From Acanthosoma haemorrhoidale (lineage: Eukaryota > Arthropoda > Insecta > Hemiptera > Acanthosomatidae), in the NCBI GenBank assembly GCA_930367205.1, contig OV884015.1, positions 78,755,341 through 78,819,340 of the forward strand: DNA of 64,000 bases, given 5' to 3'. A program made the position numbers and the translations under genes. The notes beneath the pieces are model-generated. The model searched no databases. It saw nothing but the letters and a program-made list of their open reading frames with translations, and was not told the DNA's origin. Shown here one piece after another: positions 1-12,500 of this stretch (position 1 is its first letter; each line of letters starts with the position of its first letter).

Positions 1-1587
1 TTATTCATATTATTTAGGCAATCTTACAACAAAGAAACGACAATTACAGTTTATTATTATCACTTCTCTATTCACTTTACAACTTCTCTATACAACTTTA
101 GTTACTTAATATAACTATCCTCTCACTTTTTAGAATATTGCCGATAGCTCCATCTAGTGGTGATCAGTAGAGGCAGCGTGGTATATTCAAATTAAAGAAA
201 GTATACTTTCTTTTCATATATTTATGTATTTTTTTTTAACGTGAAAAAAAACACTGTAATTCTAAAATAAGACCTTCTAGTAATGCGTGACCTAAGGTCA
301 TTGCTGCATTATTGATCAATTAGGGGCTGTGTAAAAGCTAGAACACGATACTAAATATAGTTATGGCGTTTAGTAATTATGATCTTTCAGTCTAAACATA
401 CATTTCCCTGTCGTAAGTCAGGCCATTTATGCATTAAATTAGAACCCCTCGTACACAGTGCAGGTTTTTTTACCAAGAACTTAATTGCATAAAGAGTCCA
501 AAATTATTTTTATGTGGCTGCTTCTATTTTTATCATGGGGCACTTCAAGTGTGATTAAACACATTATTTATTGCTTCTTTGAGTTAGCGATAAAGTTATG
601 ATTACGATTTTAGCAACAGTTATAATATTTTGCAATTATCATACTAAATCCACTCTTCTCGTAACATATATACCAGTAAAAACTCCAAGAGCTCAATTTC
701 ATACCCTACTGCATATTATTATATTAATTTTTAAAAAATATTCATCTTTTAAATATCAAGCACTTATCAATTAACTATTTTTACATACTTATTTTGGGGC
801 TTCGACTGCCAAATGTGTGAAAACTTCAACGTTGCTGGTTAGTATATAAAAAATATATATTATATCTATAGTTAGTAAATTAAATTCTAGCATTTTGATC
901 TTAGAATCTGTTTGAAGAAAGTTGTGACCCAACGGTCCTACAATCAATACAAAATAAGCAATATAATAACGACTAACTGGTCAAAATAAAAAAAAAAATT
1001 GATGTTCATTGAGTGATGAAAGAAAATGTATTTTGAATTTAATTATGATCAGTGGAATATTAATTAATTACGAGTGAGCTCACCAATGTGGCTAGTAATT
1101 GGTTTAGCCTATTCATTGGCAACTTACCCCCCCCCCTGCAAGCACATATGAGCCCCAAACACCAATAGAAAATTAATATTAGCTGTATAAGCACCTTTTG
1201 TTAGCCAATCGGTTACCTGCATTTCCCTTATCTCGACTTAACTAAATAAATGCAGTATGAAACCGCGTATCAATCTGGAGTAGGCATTTATATTTCTGGG
1301 CAAACATAGCTCAGGGGAGAGATCCCATGACCTGTTTCTCCTCAATTTGAAGAAATAATATGATCCCACATCGGCTCAATTCTGAAAAACAAGTCACTTG
1401 GGGGTTTACGCATTTGTGTAGTGCTTCTCAACTTTTATCATTTTTTGGATCATTATTTTACATTTTTATGAAGAATCATTATAACGACCTGTTGTAAATA
1501 GATTCATTTATAAAGTCTATGCTGATTCCCATAACTTACAATAACAGGGGGATATGAAGGGAAAAAAAATAAAACAATAACCCAATT
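1..1587. other. AT-rich stretch without a gene
   Basis: No coding exon, RNA gene or full transposon is recognisable. It holds a 10-base C tract (1127-1136) and, at 997-1016, one arm of a 20-bp perfect inverted repeat whose partner is at 2142-2161. Confidence 0.5.
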
Positions 1588-1790
1588 AGGTTAGTATTGT
1601 ACAACGCATTCTTAAGGTCAGCCCTATCATTTTCTCTGTTCACACGCCTTCTATTCTGTACATCAGCCTACCATAGCAAAATACTAGTGGACCTCACAGA
1701 TTATACTAAATGTAGCTACGCTGCAGTAAATATAATAAGCACATTGTCCATTTATGTAAAGATTCCTTATTGTAACAAAAAATAAACCCA
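1588..1790 (+). repeat. Interspersed repeat, copy 1 (partner at 49625-50300)
   Basis: This segment aligns by eye with 49625-49696 joined to 50166-50300. Shared landmarks are a ggttagtatt start, ctgtacatcagcctacc at about 1657, and a ctacgct..agta..caagcac-type stretch followed by gtaaagattcc. In the second copy a solo LTR interrupts the match just before the ctgtacatc block, so this copy shows the uninterrupted state. The 62-codon ORF at 1597-1785 falls inside the repeat and resembles no known protein. The class of element is unknown. Confidence 0.6.
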
Positions 1791-3408
1791 ATGTTAACAA
1801 CTCTGGTAACTTTATTATACTACTTACTTTATTTACTATTAGTTCACTTTGCTTGTAAGTGATTTCGCTGAGAATATGTGCGTGAAGTAAGCGGCACATG
1901 CCAGGGGCAAACATACTACCACCCTCACATTGTCTTATCGTCATGTCACTTTCTCTCTTGCTTCCTCTGGTCTTTCTTCTACTGGCACATCTATAGACTT
2001 GATGATTCAACTATTCTCAGGACAGAATTCTCCATTGAGGAGACAAAGTCGAGTACGAAACATAATAGCAGTACTGTCAGGACGGCGAGATTGTGGTCAG
2101 ATATGTCACTCACGCTACATATTTTTATTCATATTATTTCCTCACTCAATGAACATCAATTCTAACAAAAACAATTGTTTCTACCGTTGTTCAATACTAC
2201 ATTGCTATTTTTTATTAATTTTAGGTCTTGTTCATTTCTGACCGGTTGGTTACAATTTTCTTTTTCTTATTATTTTTCTGTTATGAAATATATCAGATTC
2301 TTAATGGGTTTGGAACATTTAGTTTGCGAATCTCCTCTATATAGTCTACTATCATTATTCATTCATTCTGACCCAATTTGGGTGGTATGGTGTTTTTTGT
2401 TTGCTTACTATCATCAATCTATAATCTTCGTCATTGACACCCACCTAACATAAGAGCCCTCCCTACCTCTGTAGTTCCATTACACAGACCTTCTTAAATC
2501 GAATGTTCCTAAATCTAGGGGCCTACCTTTGGAATTCTGTACCTTGAACAATTCTCCTTCAAAATTTAGCACCCCAACTTTTCTTCATAGAAATTTCAGT
2601 ATTTTATTGCTAGGGGTTACCTAGCTCAACGTGTATTCAAACAGGACGCTCTTTTTTGCTCTCTCTGTTTTGAATGTTATCAACTACTGCACTGACTATA
2701 TGGACTATTGGCTAATTGTCTAACTAGTCAGTTCAGAATTTTAGGCGTAAATTTGACAAAATCCCATACTAAAAAAAAAAATAAACATGCTAAAATTTGG
2801 CGCCGATTTATCGTGTATCACATTTACCTGCATTTTGATTATTTTCAACCTTTCTCTATAAGACGTTACTCAAAAGCTGTATAAGGTTTATTGTTTCGAA
2901 CTTTGTCCCATAGTTAAGGATACATTAAAGTTGGTAAGAACAAAATAAATTCCACAAAACAAGGGGTCAACAATATAAATCATACATTTAATGACTTTTA
3001 AGCAGATTTTAATTGGAAATTCGTTTCTGAATTCTATTGATAAATCTATCAAAGGCGTTTTCAGTGATCAACTAATAAATGATGTTTTTTTAGTCTGAGT
3101 TGTTCATACAATTTAGCAAGTACTTAGGGGGAATCATGCCAAGAATTCAACTGTCATTTAGAACGTTCTACGTTTTCTATTACTTTTTTAGTTTACAAAT
3201 TAAAAAAACGTGGTGTGACACCCCACGAAGAGCTAGAGCGACCGAAAGTTTTCTATCATAGTGTTGATAGGTGGCTCTGAGGTAGGTGTAATCATGACTA
3301 CAGGTTACTCTTCAAACTTAATTCAGTTTTCTTAAATGGGATCAAGTAGCTACTCACGAGACTAAGTTTAACCCGAACATACCCATCACGCAAGGAAAAA
3401 ATCCTTTG
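1791..3408. other. Gene-free AT-rich stretch
   Basis: The overlapping ORFs at 1684-2453 are chance frames: they lie in three frames on both strands, have no recognisable domain and low-complexity hydrophobic composition. The second arm of the 20-bp inverted repeat (2142-2161) lies here. Nothing else is supportable. Confidence 0.4.
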
Positions 3409-3470
3409 GCAAGCCGGGACCGAACCACAGGAAGAAGTAAGTTTACTAACCACTACATCTCGGGATGATT
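3409..3470 (-). repeat. tRNA-derived SINE head or tRNA pseudogene
   Basis: Read on the minus strand, the segment carries an A-box-like tgtagtggttagta followed about 30 bases later by a B-box-like ggttcggtcccgg, the spacing of an internal Pol III promoter. Flanking acceptor-stem halves do not pair convincingly, so a functional tRNA is unlikely. A tRNA-derived SINE head or decayed tRNA is the best reading. Confidence 0.5.
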
Positions 3471-3699
3471 TTTATATTCATAATGCATACAAATTTATTT
3501 CATCGTTAGTATAAACCAACTTTAGTTAGCAAACATATAAAAAATATTCTTTTAAATGATGGCGTGGCTAATTATCCTACTATTTCTACAATTTTGAGTA
3601 AGTTAACTGAACATGAATAGTCTAAGAAAAAGTTTTAATTATTCCAGTTCCAGATGATCCAGTAAGTAACATCTTAAACGTATCGCTTTAGCATCAATA

Positions 3700-4060
3700 T
3701 CTGAAAATAATACAGATCCCATAATGATTATGTTTTTAGACGTTATCCATTGGTAACCCGAGATTGAGACGTGGCTAATGATTGATTGGAAACCTTGATG
3801 TTAATTGACGTTGATGCTAATAGTGAGAACAGAACATGTGCAATGCGGACCATTTAAACTGATTGACTTGATTCACGCCGCTACTAATTGTGACATTAGT
3901 CGCTTAACTCATAATCTATCAACATCCTCTGCTTTGTGTGTAAGTTGAATTAACTGGCATTGTATGCAATAATTGCCGCGCTCGAAGGATGGGGCTTTAC
4001 TTTCGGATAAGAACTGAACGGTCATATTTCATCTGCGGCGGGTTCTGTTGTTATAAAAAT
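3700..4060. promoter_or_regulatory. Candidate conserved noncoding or enhancer block
   Basis: This stretch looks less AT-biased and less slippery than its surroundings and has many TAAT/ATTA cores, with a TGATTGAT (3779-3786) of the Exd/Pbx-Hox type. It contains no long ORF and no repeat signature I recognise. The regulatory role is inference from motif density only. Confidence 0.2.
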
Positions 4061-5599
4061 CGAACTGAATGGGGTAGATATATTCAACAGTATGCTTAAT
4101 TTTATGGTGTATATTTAAGTTTAAGTATAATTTTGTGAAGTTAGTGAAAGAAAATTAAACAAAAAGAAACTAGTTTTCTTTCATTAGCTTTCAAGGTTTC
4201 TCAAACCATAATCCGAAAGCTAGTATATGACATATCTTTATATTACTTTATATGTAAACTTGTCCAATTTATTAGAGTTTGTACTTCAAACTATCATATT
4301 ATCTAGTTTTTTAAGGGAATTCTTTTTGACAGACTTTTAGTTCATTGCAGTTGGAATATAAATCAACATTAAGATTTTTAGTCGTAATATACTATTCCCC
4401 AATTTTCACAAAAAATCTGCTTATCTAGTCTTCACTTTTATTTGAATTACTTAGTTTGACCATGAAAATTTGTCTAACAACATATGAACTTCGATAGCAA
4501 TAACATCGTTGAGCTTAGGCGTTACAATCGTAAAAACGTCAACGAATAGACCAGTTTTATTACGATTTCGTACTAAATTGTACTTGTAAACCTGTAATAT
4601 ATTTATATATATGCTTTTCTGGTTTTATTTGAAACTTTGCCACAAATCCTCAAAATAAATATGAATTCAGTGGAGAGTTTTATAGACTCTCAAGTCTTCA
4701 ATTTAAGAAATAAGTAAAATTTAATATAATTTTTTTGTTTTTACATCGTTATCAAATAGCCCTTGACACCCCGCTTAAAATGCTACAATATATTTAAGAA
4801 CATTTGGATCCGCCTTGTACCTTGGTAATTAAATACAAACCTGGAAGACCTAGCTGCTCTGCGGAATGGTAGCTGAGCGCGCCGTAATTGCTATTGTTAA
4901 AGGAACAGATGGACACCATCCTTGGTTACTCTATTAAATAATTTGTTTTTGTCTTTAATACTTAATAAATTAACAATTACAAGATGGTATGAATGCAAAT
5001 GGCACCCCCCCCCCTATAATTGTATTTGGGTTTGACCGGTCATCTTGACAGATCTCTATTCCAGCTACTTTAGACGTGCCAAGAAGTCTGTCTTGTGTTG
5101 TAGGAGGTGTCTTGTAAGTCAAGTTAAGGATAGTTCCTATATCAGTGGATTAAATTAGACAGATAGTTTGTCATGAAAGTGTTTGCATAATTTCTTCAGG
5201 TGAACTTTAATGGTGGTTTGCGGATGCTTACGAATGATGCTATTGCAGATAATGAGGATTAATTTGTATTGCAACCTCTGAACTTCATGATTAATAATAT
5301 GTGATAAAAATTGGGACTTTATGGCACTGTAATTATAAAAATTAAAAAAAAAAAAAACTTCCTTTGGAATAATTTTCGCATAACCAACGAAAGTCTCGAT
5401 TATGTGACCCTTCACACTTGACTTAATTTTTCTAAAACATCGTGTATAGCGCCAGTCGAGAAGCAATATACACCTGGCAGGTTGTAAACACTCTGTACGA
5501 ATAATTTCTATGGAAGACTCACTCCCTAACTACAAAAAATAATTTTAGTTTGATTCTAAAAAGATTAAAACTACCACGGAAAACTAAAAACATGGTAAA

Positions 5600-6010
5600 A
5601 GCTGATAAATAACGTGGCGTAGTGGAAGTAGTGAGCTCGTTTACAGAAGGCAGCCACTTGTGAATATCGACCGCATTAATTCAGACCGAGGATTGAGCCG
5701 GCAGTGGACAGGGCTACCCCATGACCGTGTGATTGGTGATCTGACAGAGTAGATTCATGGCTGAGTGGCCTCTAATGGCGCCTAAAGGCACAATCGCGTG
5801 TGTCCAATGGCTTCGCAAAGCCCCGCTGAAGCCGTTTCAAAGTTTTCCAGCCAGTGGGACCGGCAACTCTTCATAACTCCGACCCGTGCTCCAAACTCGT
5901 TCCGACCAGGTGACGCCCTTTAAGGGTTACACATTACATCCTCCGACTCAAAACTTCACACTCTACGGCCGGCTGGGTCTTTCAGATCTCTGGATTGAGT
6001 TGCAGATTTC
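5600..6010. repeat. GC-richer repeat-like block with SINE-like A box
   Basis: A locally GC-rich block with short direct and inverted repeats in AT-rich DNA. Near its start it has tggcgtagtggaagtagtga (from about 5614), which resembles a Pol III A box, but a convincing B box at the right distance is not seen. No ORF of note. Probably a transposon fragment of unidentified class. Confidence 0.3.
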
Positions 6011-6204
6011 TTTGGATTTCGGAAAATATACATTCTAACTATTAACTTAGGAAAGGGGGAGTTCAAAAACTCTTTTCCACGTCCACTTCTTTAAGTAGTT
6101 CTTCAGAGAAGAAACTTTTATCGCTTTGGCAGATTCATTCATAGAAAATTTGAAATGAGTACAGCTGTCAAGTAATACAGCTTGCTTTTTTTGATGGAAA
6201 TTTA

Positions 6205-6375
6205 GGAATGTGAACGTTTCGTACCGGCATGCAAGGAGCCTTCAAAATAATAATATATATAGCATATGCCTATTAGTTCCCGCCCTATTTCTCACGCTCT
6301 CAGGCCAAGACTGGCCGTGGAAAATTCAGTTCTTTCTTGACATGCTCAATAGTGACATGTTTTTGAGTTATGTTA
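6205..6375 (+). repeat. Interspersed repeat, copy 1 (partner at 22665-22860)
   Basis: Aligns with 22665-22860. Shared blocks are gcaaggagcctt near the start and ccgtggaaaattcagttctt further in, in the same order and spacing. A weaker third match starts near 34008. The ORF at 6210-6521 overlaps it and is not otherwise recognisable. Confidence 0.5.
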
Positions 6376-6379
6376 AGAT

Positions 6380-8748
6380 TAACCTTTTGTGTGCCCTTCA
6401 TCGTTTTTCATATTCCTCAACCCCTTCCCAAATCTGTATTTCTCCCCTTTCATCGTCTTCTTCACAGGATACTTATAAGGTAAGCCGTATTGCTTTAATT
6501 CATTTGCTCTCCTTAATGTGAACCCACCAAACACTTATTTCATTGTCACCTTTTTTTGTTCCTAAATTGTTATAGAATTATCTCTCAACATCATAGATAC
6601 AATGGTTAGTAAAATTTAGGGAGGGATTCAAAATTTTAAAATCAGATGAAATTAGTAAGTTCCTGCCGAATTCAGTAGGTTTCCATTATTAATGTAATAG
6701 TTTTAAATTGTTATGGTTTCAAAAAGTTATTTTTGTTAAGGTAATAAAAATTTTACCTCTGAGATGATTTACCAAATAAAATTAAATTTTTTTATGAATA
6801 TTGAAGATTAAGTTTTCATTAGGTATCTTTGAATGTTTTTTTTTTCTCATACTATACATCTGTATATCGTTTATATATAAAAAATTACGATTTGGTCCAT
6901 AACTCATATATAAAATTTATTCGTAAGAAACACAAAACTTTTAGAATCTCAAAAAAAAAAAAAAAGAAAAAAAAATCCCTCTGATACTTGTATTAACTAA
7001 TTTTATTTTTGCATAATTTTAATTATTGTATGAGCTTAGGGTTGAGCAAAATAAATTTTCCCATTTGTCTTGTTCACTATCGTATTTTAAACCTTGATTG
7101 GATTCAATTCCCAACAAAAAAATCTAATTTGACCATCTACCATGCAGTATACATTTAATTTGTTTACTTTTCAATAATTTACTTTTTATTTCAAAAGAAG
7201 AGTAAACTAACTGTGCTTATTTAAATTAAAGTGCTTCTTCCAGAGAAGCATTAGTGAACATTTTTTTTAAATATAAAAGATAAAAGTTTTAATTTGGAAG
7301 AAATCTTTATATGGCTACTGTTTTTGTAGTTTTTATTCATTTTTTTTTTATTTAGATTTTATATTAGACATTAACTAACTATTGCTGATAATTTCTTCTC
7401 AGAATTATTCAGCTATAATGGGCTATCGTAAGAAATTAGGTAAACTTGTCCGGATAGAGTGGTGGATTAATTTTTAGTTATTTAGTTTTTGTTGCAGTCT
7501 AGGGCCTCTATTGCAAACCAAGTAGTTTGGAATGCTTGCCAGTAGATAAGTCAAGTTTGACGATAATGGATGTACCAAGTTGCTCCTTTGGGTAAGCTGG
7601 GACTCGTTATCACCTAGGGTAGTGTAACACTTACAGTTCTTCCCTTCGCTACTAAGAAACTAAAAAAAAAGTGTTAATAGCAATGGCTTATTGTAGCCTA
7701 ATTGCTAAATAAGACTCATAATCTACAAACAGCGATAAGCCCAAGGGCTTAACTAAACTTAACTTTAACGACAGCATTAAACATCTAGTGGGAAACCTTT
7801 AAAGTAGCCCACCATCACCTTGAAACATTTTCAAGTCTAGGACTTTATAGAAGAAATCTCAAGATTTAACAAATCCCAACGAACTAAAAATTAAATAACT
7901 AAAAAGAAAAACTAAGTAAAAAAAAAATTTATGTTTAAATCCTATATTTAGTATTCCTCCTGCTCATTACGGAATTTTCCAATATAAATAATTTAATTAG
8001 TGAACATTGGATAAAATGATAATTAAATTGAAAAGTTAATTTTACTGTTTTGCTTACGGAATAGGGGGCATTATTTAAACTTTTCACATTAATTATCATT
8101 TATTATATATGTGTAAGTTTGAACGTTACCGCCAAACTCATATGTGCCGAAGTTAATATTGGATCACAATCATTGGCTAATTTGCAATGAAATTTAATAA
8201 ATCTCATCATAGAGAGCAATTTTAGAAAAAAAGAGAAGGGATGTGACAAACACTAACAGAATCTGGCTGTAGGCTGAAGTGTCATTACTAAAATTGTAGA
8301 GGTACCTGGGGAGGAAACATAAATATTTTTCTTCTCCCAGTACCAGGATTTCTAGGTAGGATGTTCTTCTAGGTAGCTTTCTAAGTCCCATTTCCACTCA
8401 CACAAGTGTGTCCTTGGTTATTGTCCCATTAAGGAAGCCCCTGGTCGTGGGGCGCTATTTCACTAGTGGGGTACTTGTTACCATTCGTTTAAGTAAATCT
8501 GTTTTAAACCTCCAGCTATTTTTTTCCAGAAACTTTACACTTTATTATGATTCTCTTGGGTTTTAAATATTGTCCAAGTTATTGATTTGCATAATACTTT
8601 TTGCTTCTCTCAAAAATCATTATTTTCACGTACTAGCCAGGCAAATTGACGCATGAAGTGTCTTTTTTTCTTTATACGTGTCATATGTTGCAATCTTACC
8701 CAATTATTTTTATTTTGTAGTAATGACAAATTATAAATATATTCTAAT
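6380..8748. other. AT-rich stretch without a gene
   Basis: Contains homopolymer A and T runs and no supportable gene. AT-rich inverted sequences near 7467-7497 and 7884-7912 could be ends of a short nonautonomous element, but the match is imperfect and low in complexity. Confidence 0.35.
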
Positions 8749-8753
8749 AGGGC
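8749..8753. repeat. Target-site duplication, left
   Basis: AGGGC immediately before the LTR; identical to 9535-9539. Confidence 0.9.
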
Positions 8754-8848
8754 TGTTGTGGCCACCTCTTAATTATGAATAATTACAAGTTCCCCTCTTC
8801 TCGATCTGTAAATATCTATCATTGTTTCCATATGTTTAATAAAGCTTA

Positions 8849-8856
8849 TGACGTCA
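8849..8856. promoter_or_regulatory. CRE/ATF-type palindrome in LTR U3
   Basis: TGACGTCA, the full CREB/ATF palindrome, sits about 73 bases upstream of the LTR TATA box. The same octamer is kept in the right-edge copy (63917-63924, opposite orientation), although flanking bases have diverged. Confidence 0.55.
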
Positions 8857-8928
8857 GTCAGAGTGGAGGAGATGATAGTGGGGAGAACAGCCACTGGAGG
8901 GGATGGCTCTCCACCACGACTGGCCGGC

Positions 8929-8936
8929 TATATAAA
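8929..8936 (+). promoter_or_regulatory. LTR TATA box
   Basis: TATATAAA in a GC-richer setting, about 175 bases into the LTR. The right-edge copy keeps a related TATATA-type block at the equivalent place. It is the likely core promoter of the retroelement. Confidence 0.6.
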
Positions 8937-9534
8937 CCGCGCGCCCTCAGACAGAGGACAGAAAGAAACAAACCACCTTGAACACTCCTCTCTCTCTCTC
9001 TCTTTCTCTGCACTGGCGCTTGCTGCTCTACTGAAGCCATGGTCTTCTCATTCAACTACCTATGCATCTCTCTCTCCTAACCTCGCTATATTTTAGTCCG
9101 GCGTTGTCAGACCCCACGCCTTCCTAGTGGGAATCTCTGCCTTCGTCTCGCTAAAACTATCACCTCCTTGGGAGAGACCTCTCCCTAATGGACAACGGTT
9201 GTTGTGGCCCTACAAACTTACCAGTAGCGTCTCCCACGGCAATCCAGTCTGCTTCTCTCCGGTTAACACTCGCCTTAGGGATCCGGACGGTTTTCGCCTA
9301 CCCTTAGACACCGAGTGTGAATTCGTGGTCATTCCAAGACCACATAAACTACCTATAATCCTACCCTGTACCTCTTCTCGTGAACATAGTGCATTGTTGG
9401 GGCACATACCTATCAAAAATGGAGTCAGATAGTAAGACCGTCATAAAACGATTGTTCAGGTCGTAAACTTAATCAACCCTCACTTCGTCACCCAGGCTAG
9501 GGTAACTAGGCACCCCCCTCGTGACGACCCGACA

Positions 9535-9539
9535 AGGGC
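9535..9539. repeat. Target-site duplication, right
   Basis: AGGGC immediately after the LTR; identical to 8749-8753. Confidence 0.9.
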
Positions 9540-12500
9540 ATTTTTCTATTATCAGTAAGAGAACTGATGTAGTGAAGTGGCTTCAATATTCAACACCGAA
9601 ATGTTACAATGGAAAAATGGTTTAGTGTTTTAAATCCAGATAAGTATATACGCTTATGTTAGCCTCGTTAATAAATCAGTTCTATTAGCTATTTTTTTTC
9701 TGTGATGTTTGTAGTCTTATGTCGATAGTGAAAACGATTGCTAATTTGTATTTTTACCTTGTAAGCAATTAGAGAAATAGACAAAAGTATGTTTATAATT
9801 ATTAAATAGTCATAGTATAATTACAAATTATAACACAGATAAACTGTAGTTTGGTGGAAATAAAGCAATACAAACAGTACAACGAGTAATAAACTATCTG
9901 CCAATGTTATTTAAATTGATATTTCATGTTTACTAATAGGTTCCTTTGTATAATGTTGTTGTTTATTCGAGAAAAAAAAAAATGAAACCCCTGGTGTAAA
10001 AAGAGAGGGAAATGCATGAAATGCTGTGAAGTGCATGCGACTAGCGGAAGGGTAAAAACATATATTATTGTATACTGCTTGTTTTCTGACTGCGCGAAAG
10101 TGCATAAATTCTATGTTATCAGCCATTCCATTGCCCACTGTAAGTGTGTACACAGATAATAAAAAAAAAACCTCAATCGTTCTGACCGTCGTTTGGCAAA
10201 TCCGGAAACTAAACAGTCACTCTTTTTTTAATTGAACAGAAGGCAAACGATCCGCAAAGCTATAATTAAAGCTGTGATAAGTAATTAAAAACAAGCCCTT
10301 TAGTACATAGGTATTCTCTAGAGCAATAGCTCTCCCGCTTCTATTTACTTTCAGTAAACCCTGGTCCCATTTCTGTTTTTTGTTTTTTATGCGTAGGTCT
10401 GCTTAATGGCATTGAAACCTTTGAGGTTGCGTGTACAAACCTGATTCAATAAACATTTATTAGCAAGAGGGAGAAAAAAAAAACAGCAGGATTTACAGGT
10501 CTCTAACCAGAGGAATTTTATTTATCCCCTCCGCCCTAACCAGCCTTATTTATTATCTGTCTTAGTAAAAGGGGACTTCTGGATTAGTGTGTTTCCCCCC
10601 TGGTCAAATAACGTTTCGCATAGGAATTTTAACAGATGAACCATCCGCACTTTTGTGCGAAAATACTCTCGGATAATTTTTAACATTTTTATAATTAAGA
10701 AAAGCATTGGTGGAAAAAAAATTGATATGCAACTAAATACTGAAAGTGAAACCTACTTGGGGAAAAACTAACTATTTACTCGCTAAAGATTTTTTCTTTT
10801 AAGCGAACATAGGTTTGTGATGGTCTAATAAAATACTCATGAAACTTGTATTCTATTTAATGAGGAATCATAAAAAAAAACTAAATAATATTAAAATAAA
10901 ATTATATTCCGAGCCAAATCGATCAAAATTGTATTACACCTTGTACCTTACGGAATTTTATTGTGTTAGCCATGAGAAGTAACACCATGTACAATTACAC
11001 CATTTTGAAGTAGGTCTCACTCTCTTTTTATGTGGTGGGAGGGGGGTAATGCGGTGATATTATATATACAGAAATACCATATACATTACCAAGCATCTCC
11101 GAGTCTGTATTGCTACTTGTATCATCGCAAAATAGTTTTGATTGTAAAGCCATATTACTGCTTATAGTCATACCATCATCATACCGTTGAAGAAGTCAGT
11201 CATTATTTATACTCCATACGAAACGTTAGTGTTTGTGAAGGCTGTCCTTCAAACGGTCCCCGAAACATTAACATATCATCCTAAATAAGTTTATATGACA
11301 ATATTTGTATTATATAAATTGAATAAGCTATAAATTACTATTTAATTTTTGTCGTTTTGAATCGAAATATAAATTTATTTCTCGATATTTTGTTATTTAT
11401 ATGATTCCTGGTTTAACAAATTACATTCTATTGATTTTATGAGTACACCACAGGTTAAATGAGTTAAAACAAACGGAGATACCTTACGTACCTTGTGAAG
11501 CGATATTATTGATACTCTAATAGTGCGATCAGTGATTCCAATCTGATTTATTTTGTCCTGTTCAACTTTTCTTAATGCCTTAGCTAGTAGTTGTTGCTGT
11601 TTTTTTGTCCTAATTTTCTATTTAAACAAATTATATTGTTTGTTAACGTCTATTATAGAATAATAAAAAGTGGACTGAGCATTGATCCCTTCGGCCTGAA
11701 TACCCCTGATCAGGGATGACCTATTGTCGACTGTAACAATCAATTGATCGATTACAATGTACAATCGATTGACTATCCACCCAAAACTTCCATAGATCAG
11801 TAAAATTTTCTCTGCAGTTGGAGAGATAATCAGTGAAAACAGTGGCGGCCTGTGTCCTTTGAAATGGACATGCAATGTTTTGTGAAAAGTAACTTTTGCT
11901 TGCTGGAGTTGAATATTAAAATACTTTTTGATATTTCCAATTTTTACTGTTAACGTCTATGTATATGCATAGATTTCGTTTAAGTTTTTTCTTCACACTA
12001 CTATTTAATTTGATATAATTTAAGAATTCTCTATTGAATTACTTTTTACTGTAATTTTTAACAATAAACATGCTTCATATGAAGCATTTTCCTATTTATA
12101 TCATCGCACTCTCCTTTATGGCTATACCTATTCATCACTTTATTATACAAATATGAAATACTTAGTATATAACACTATAATAGAGTTTAACAATATAGAT
12201 ATGTAGTTTTCCATGGAAAAATATCCCTCGAAAAGTATTCCCTTGAATACTAGTATTTTATTCAACAAGCATCACACCCATATCATAAATAAAAAATAAT
12301 CTAGCTACATTCATTTTATTTCACTAGTTTAACTACATTAAGCTAGGTTGCAGAGTCAATCACATTTCAGGAAAACCCGGCTTTTCACATGACCTAACAT
12401 GTAATGTACAAAACATGTAACAATCCCCAAAGCCATTAAAATTTCTATAAAAGATCAATCTAAGTTATCTGTAAAGGTATAAGCCCCCTTTTATCACCAC

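Larger units (their letters stand above)
8754..9534 (+). mobile_element. Solo LTR, type A, with perfect 5-bp TSD (AGGGC)
   Basis: The 781-bp element begins TGTTGTGGCC and ends CGACCCGACA, so it has the TG..CA termini of an LTR. It is flanked by AGGGC at 8749-8753 and AGGGC at 9535-9539, a perfect target duplication. Inside are a palindromic TGACGTCA at 8849-8856 and a TATA box (TATATAAA, from 8929) followed by GC-richer sequence, as expected for U3 and R. No retroviral-type coding region adjoins it, so it is a solo LTR left by recombination between two LTRs. ORFs at 8775-9432 on both strands are frames within the LTR. Related copies are at 37100, 49697 and 63371. A 5-bp duplication fits Gypsy, BEL/Pao or Copia; superfamily cannot be told from the LTR alone. 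Confidence 0.93.

Noticed and set aside
3409..3470. Functional tRNA gene
   Set aside because: A and B boxes are visible, but acceptor and anticodon stems do not pair well; kept only as a SINE/tRNA-derived repeat.
4980..5015. RWYECKW-like frame considered as the missing Beat Ig1 exon
   Set aside because: No upstream cysteine strand, no following Beat motifs and no splice sites in place.
7467..7915. Possible MITE with AT-rich inverted ends
   Set aside because: The inverted match is imperfect and of low complexity (taatttttagttatttag type); chance is likely in this composition.
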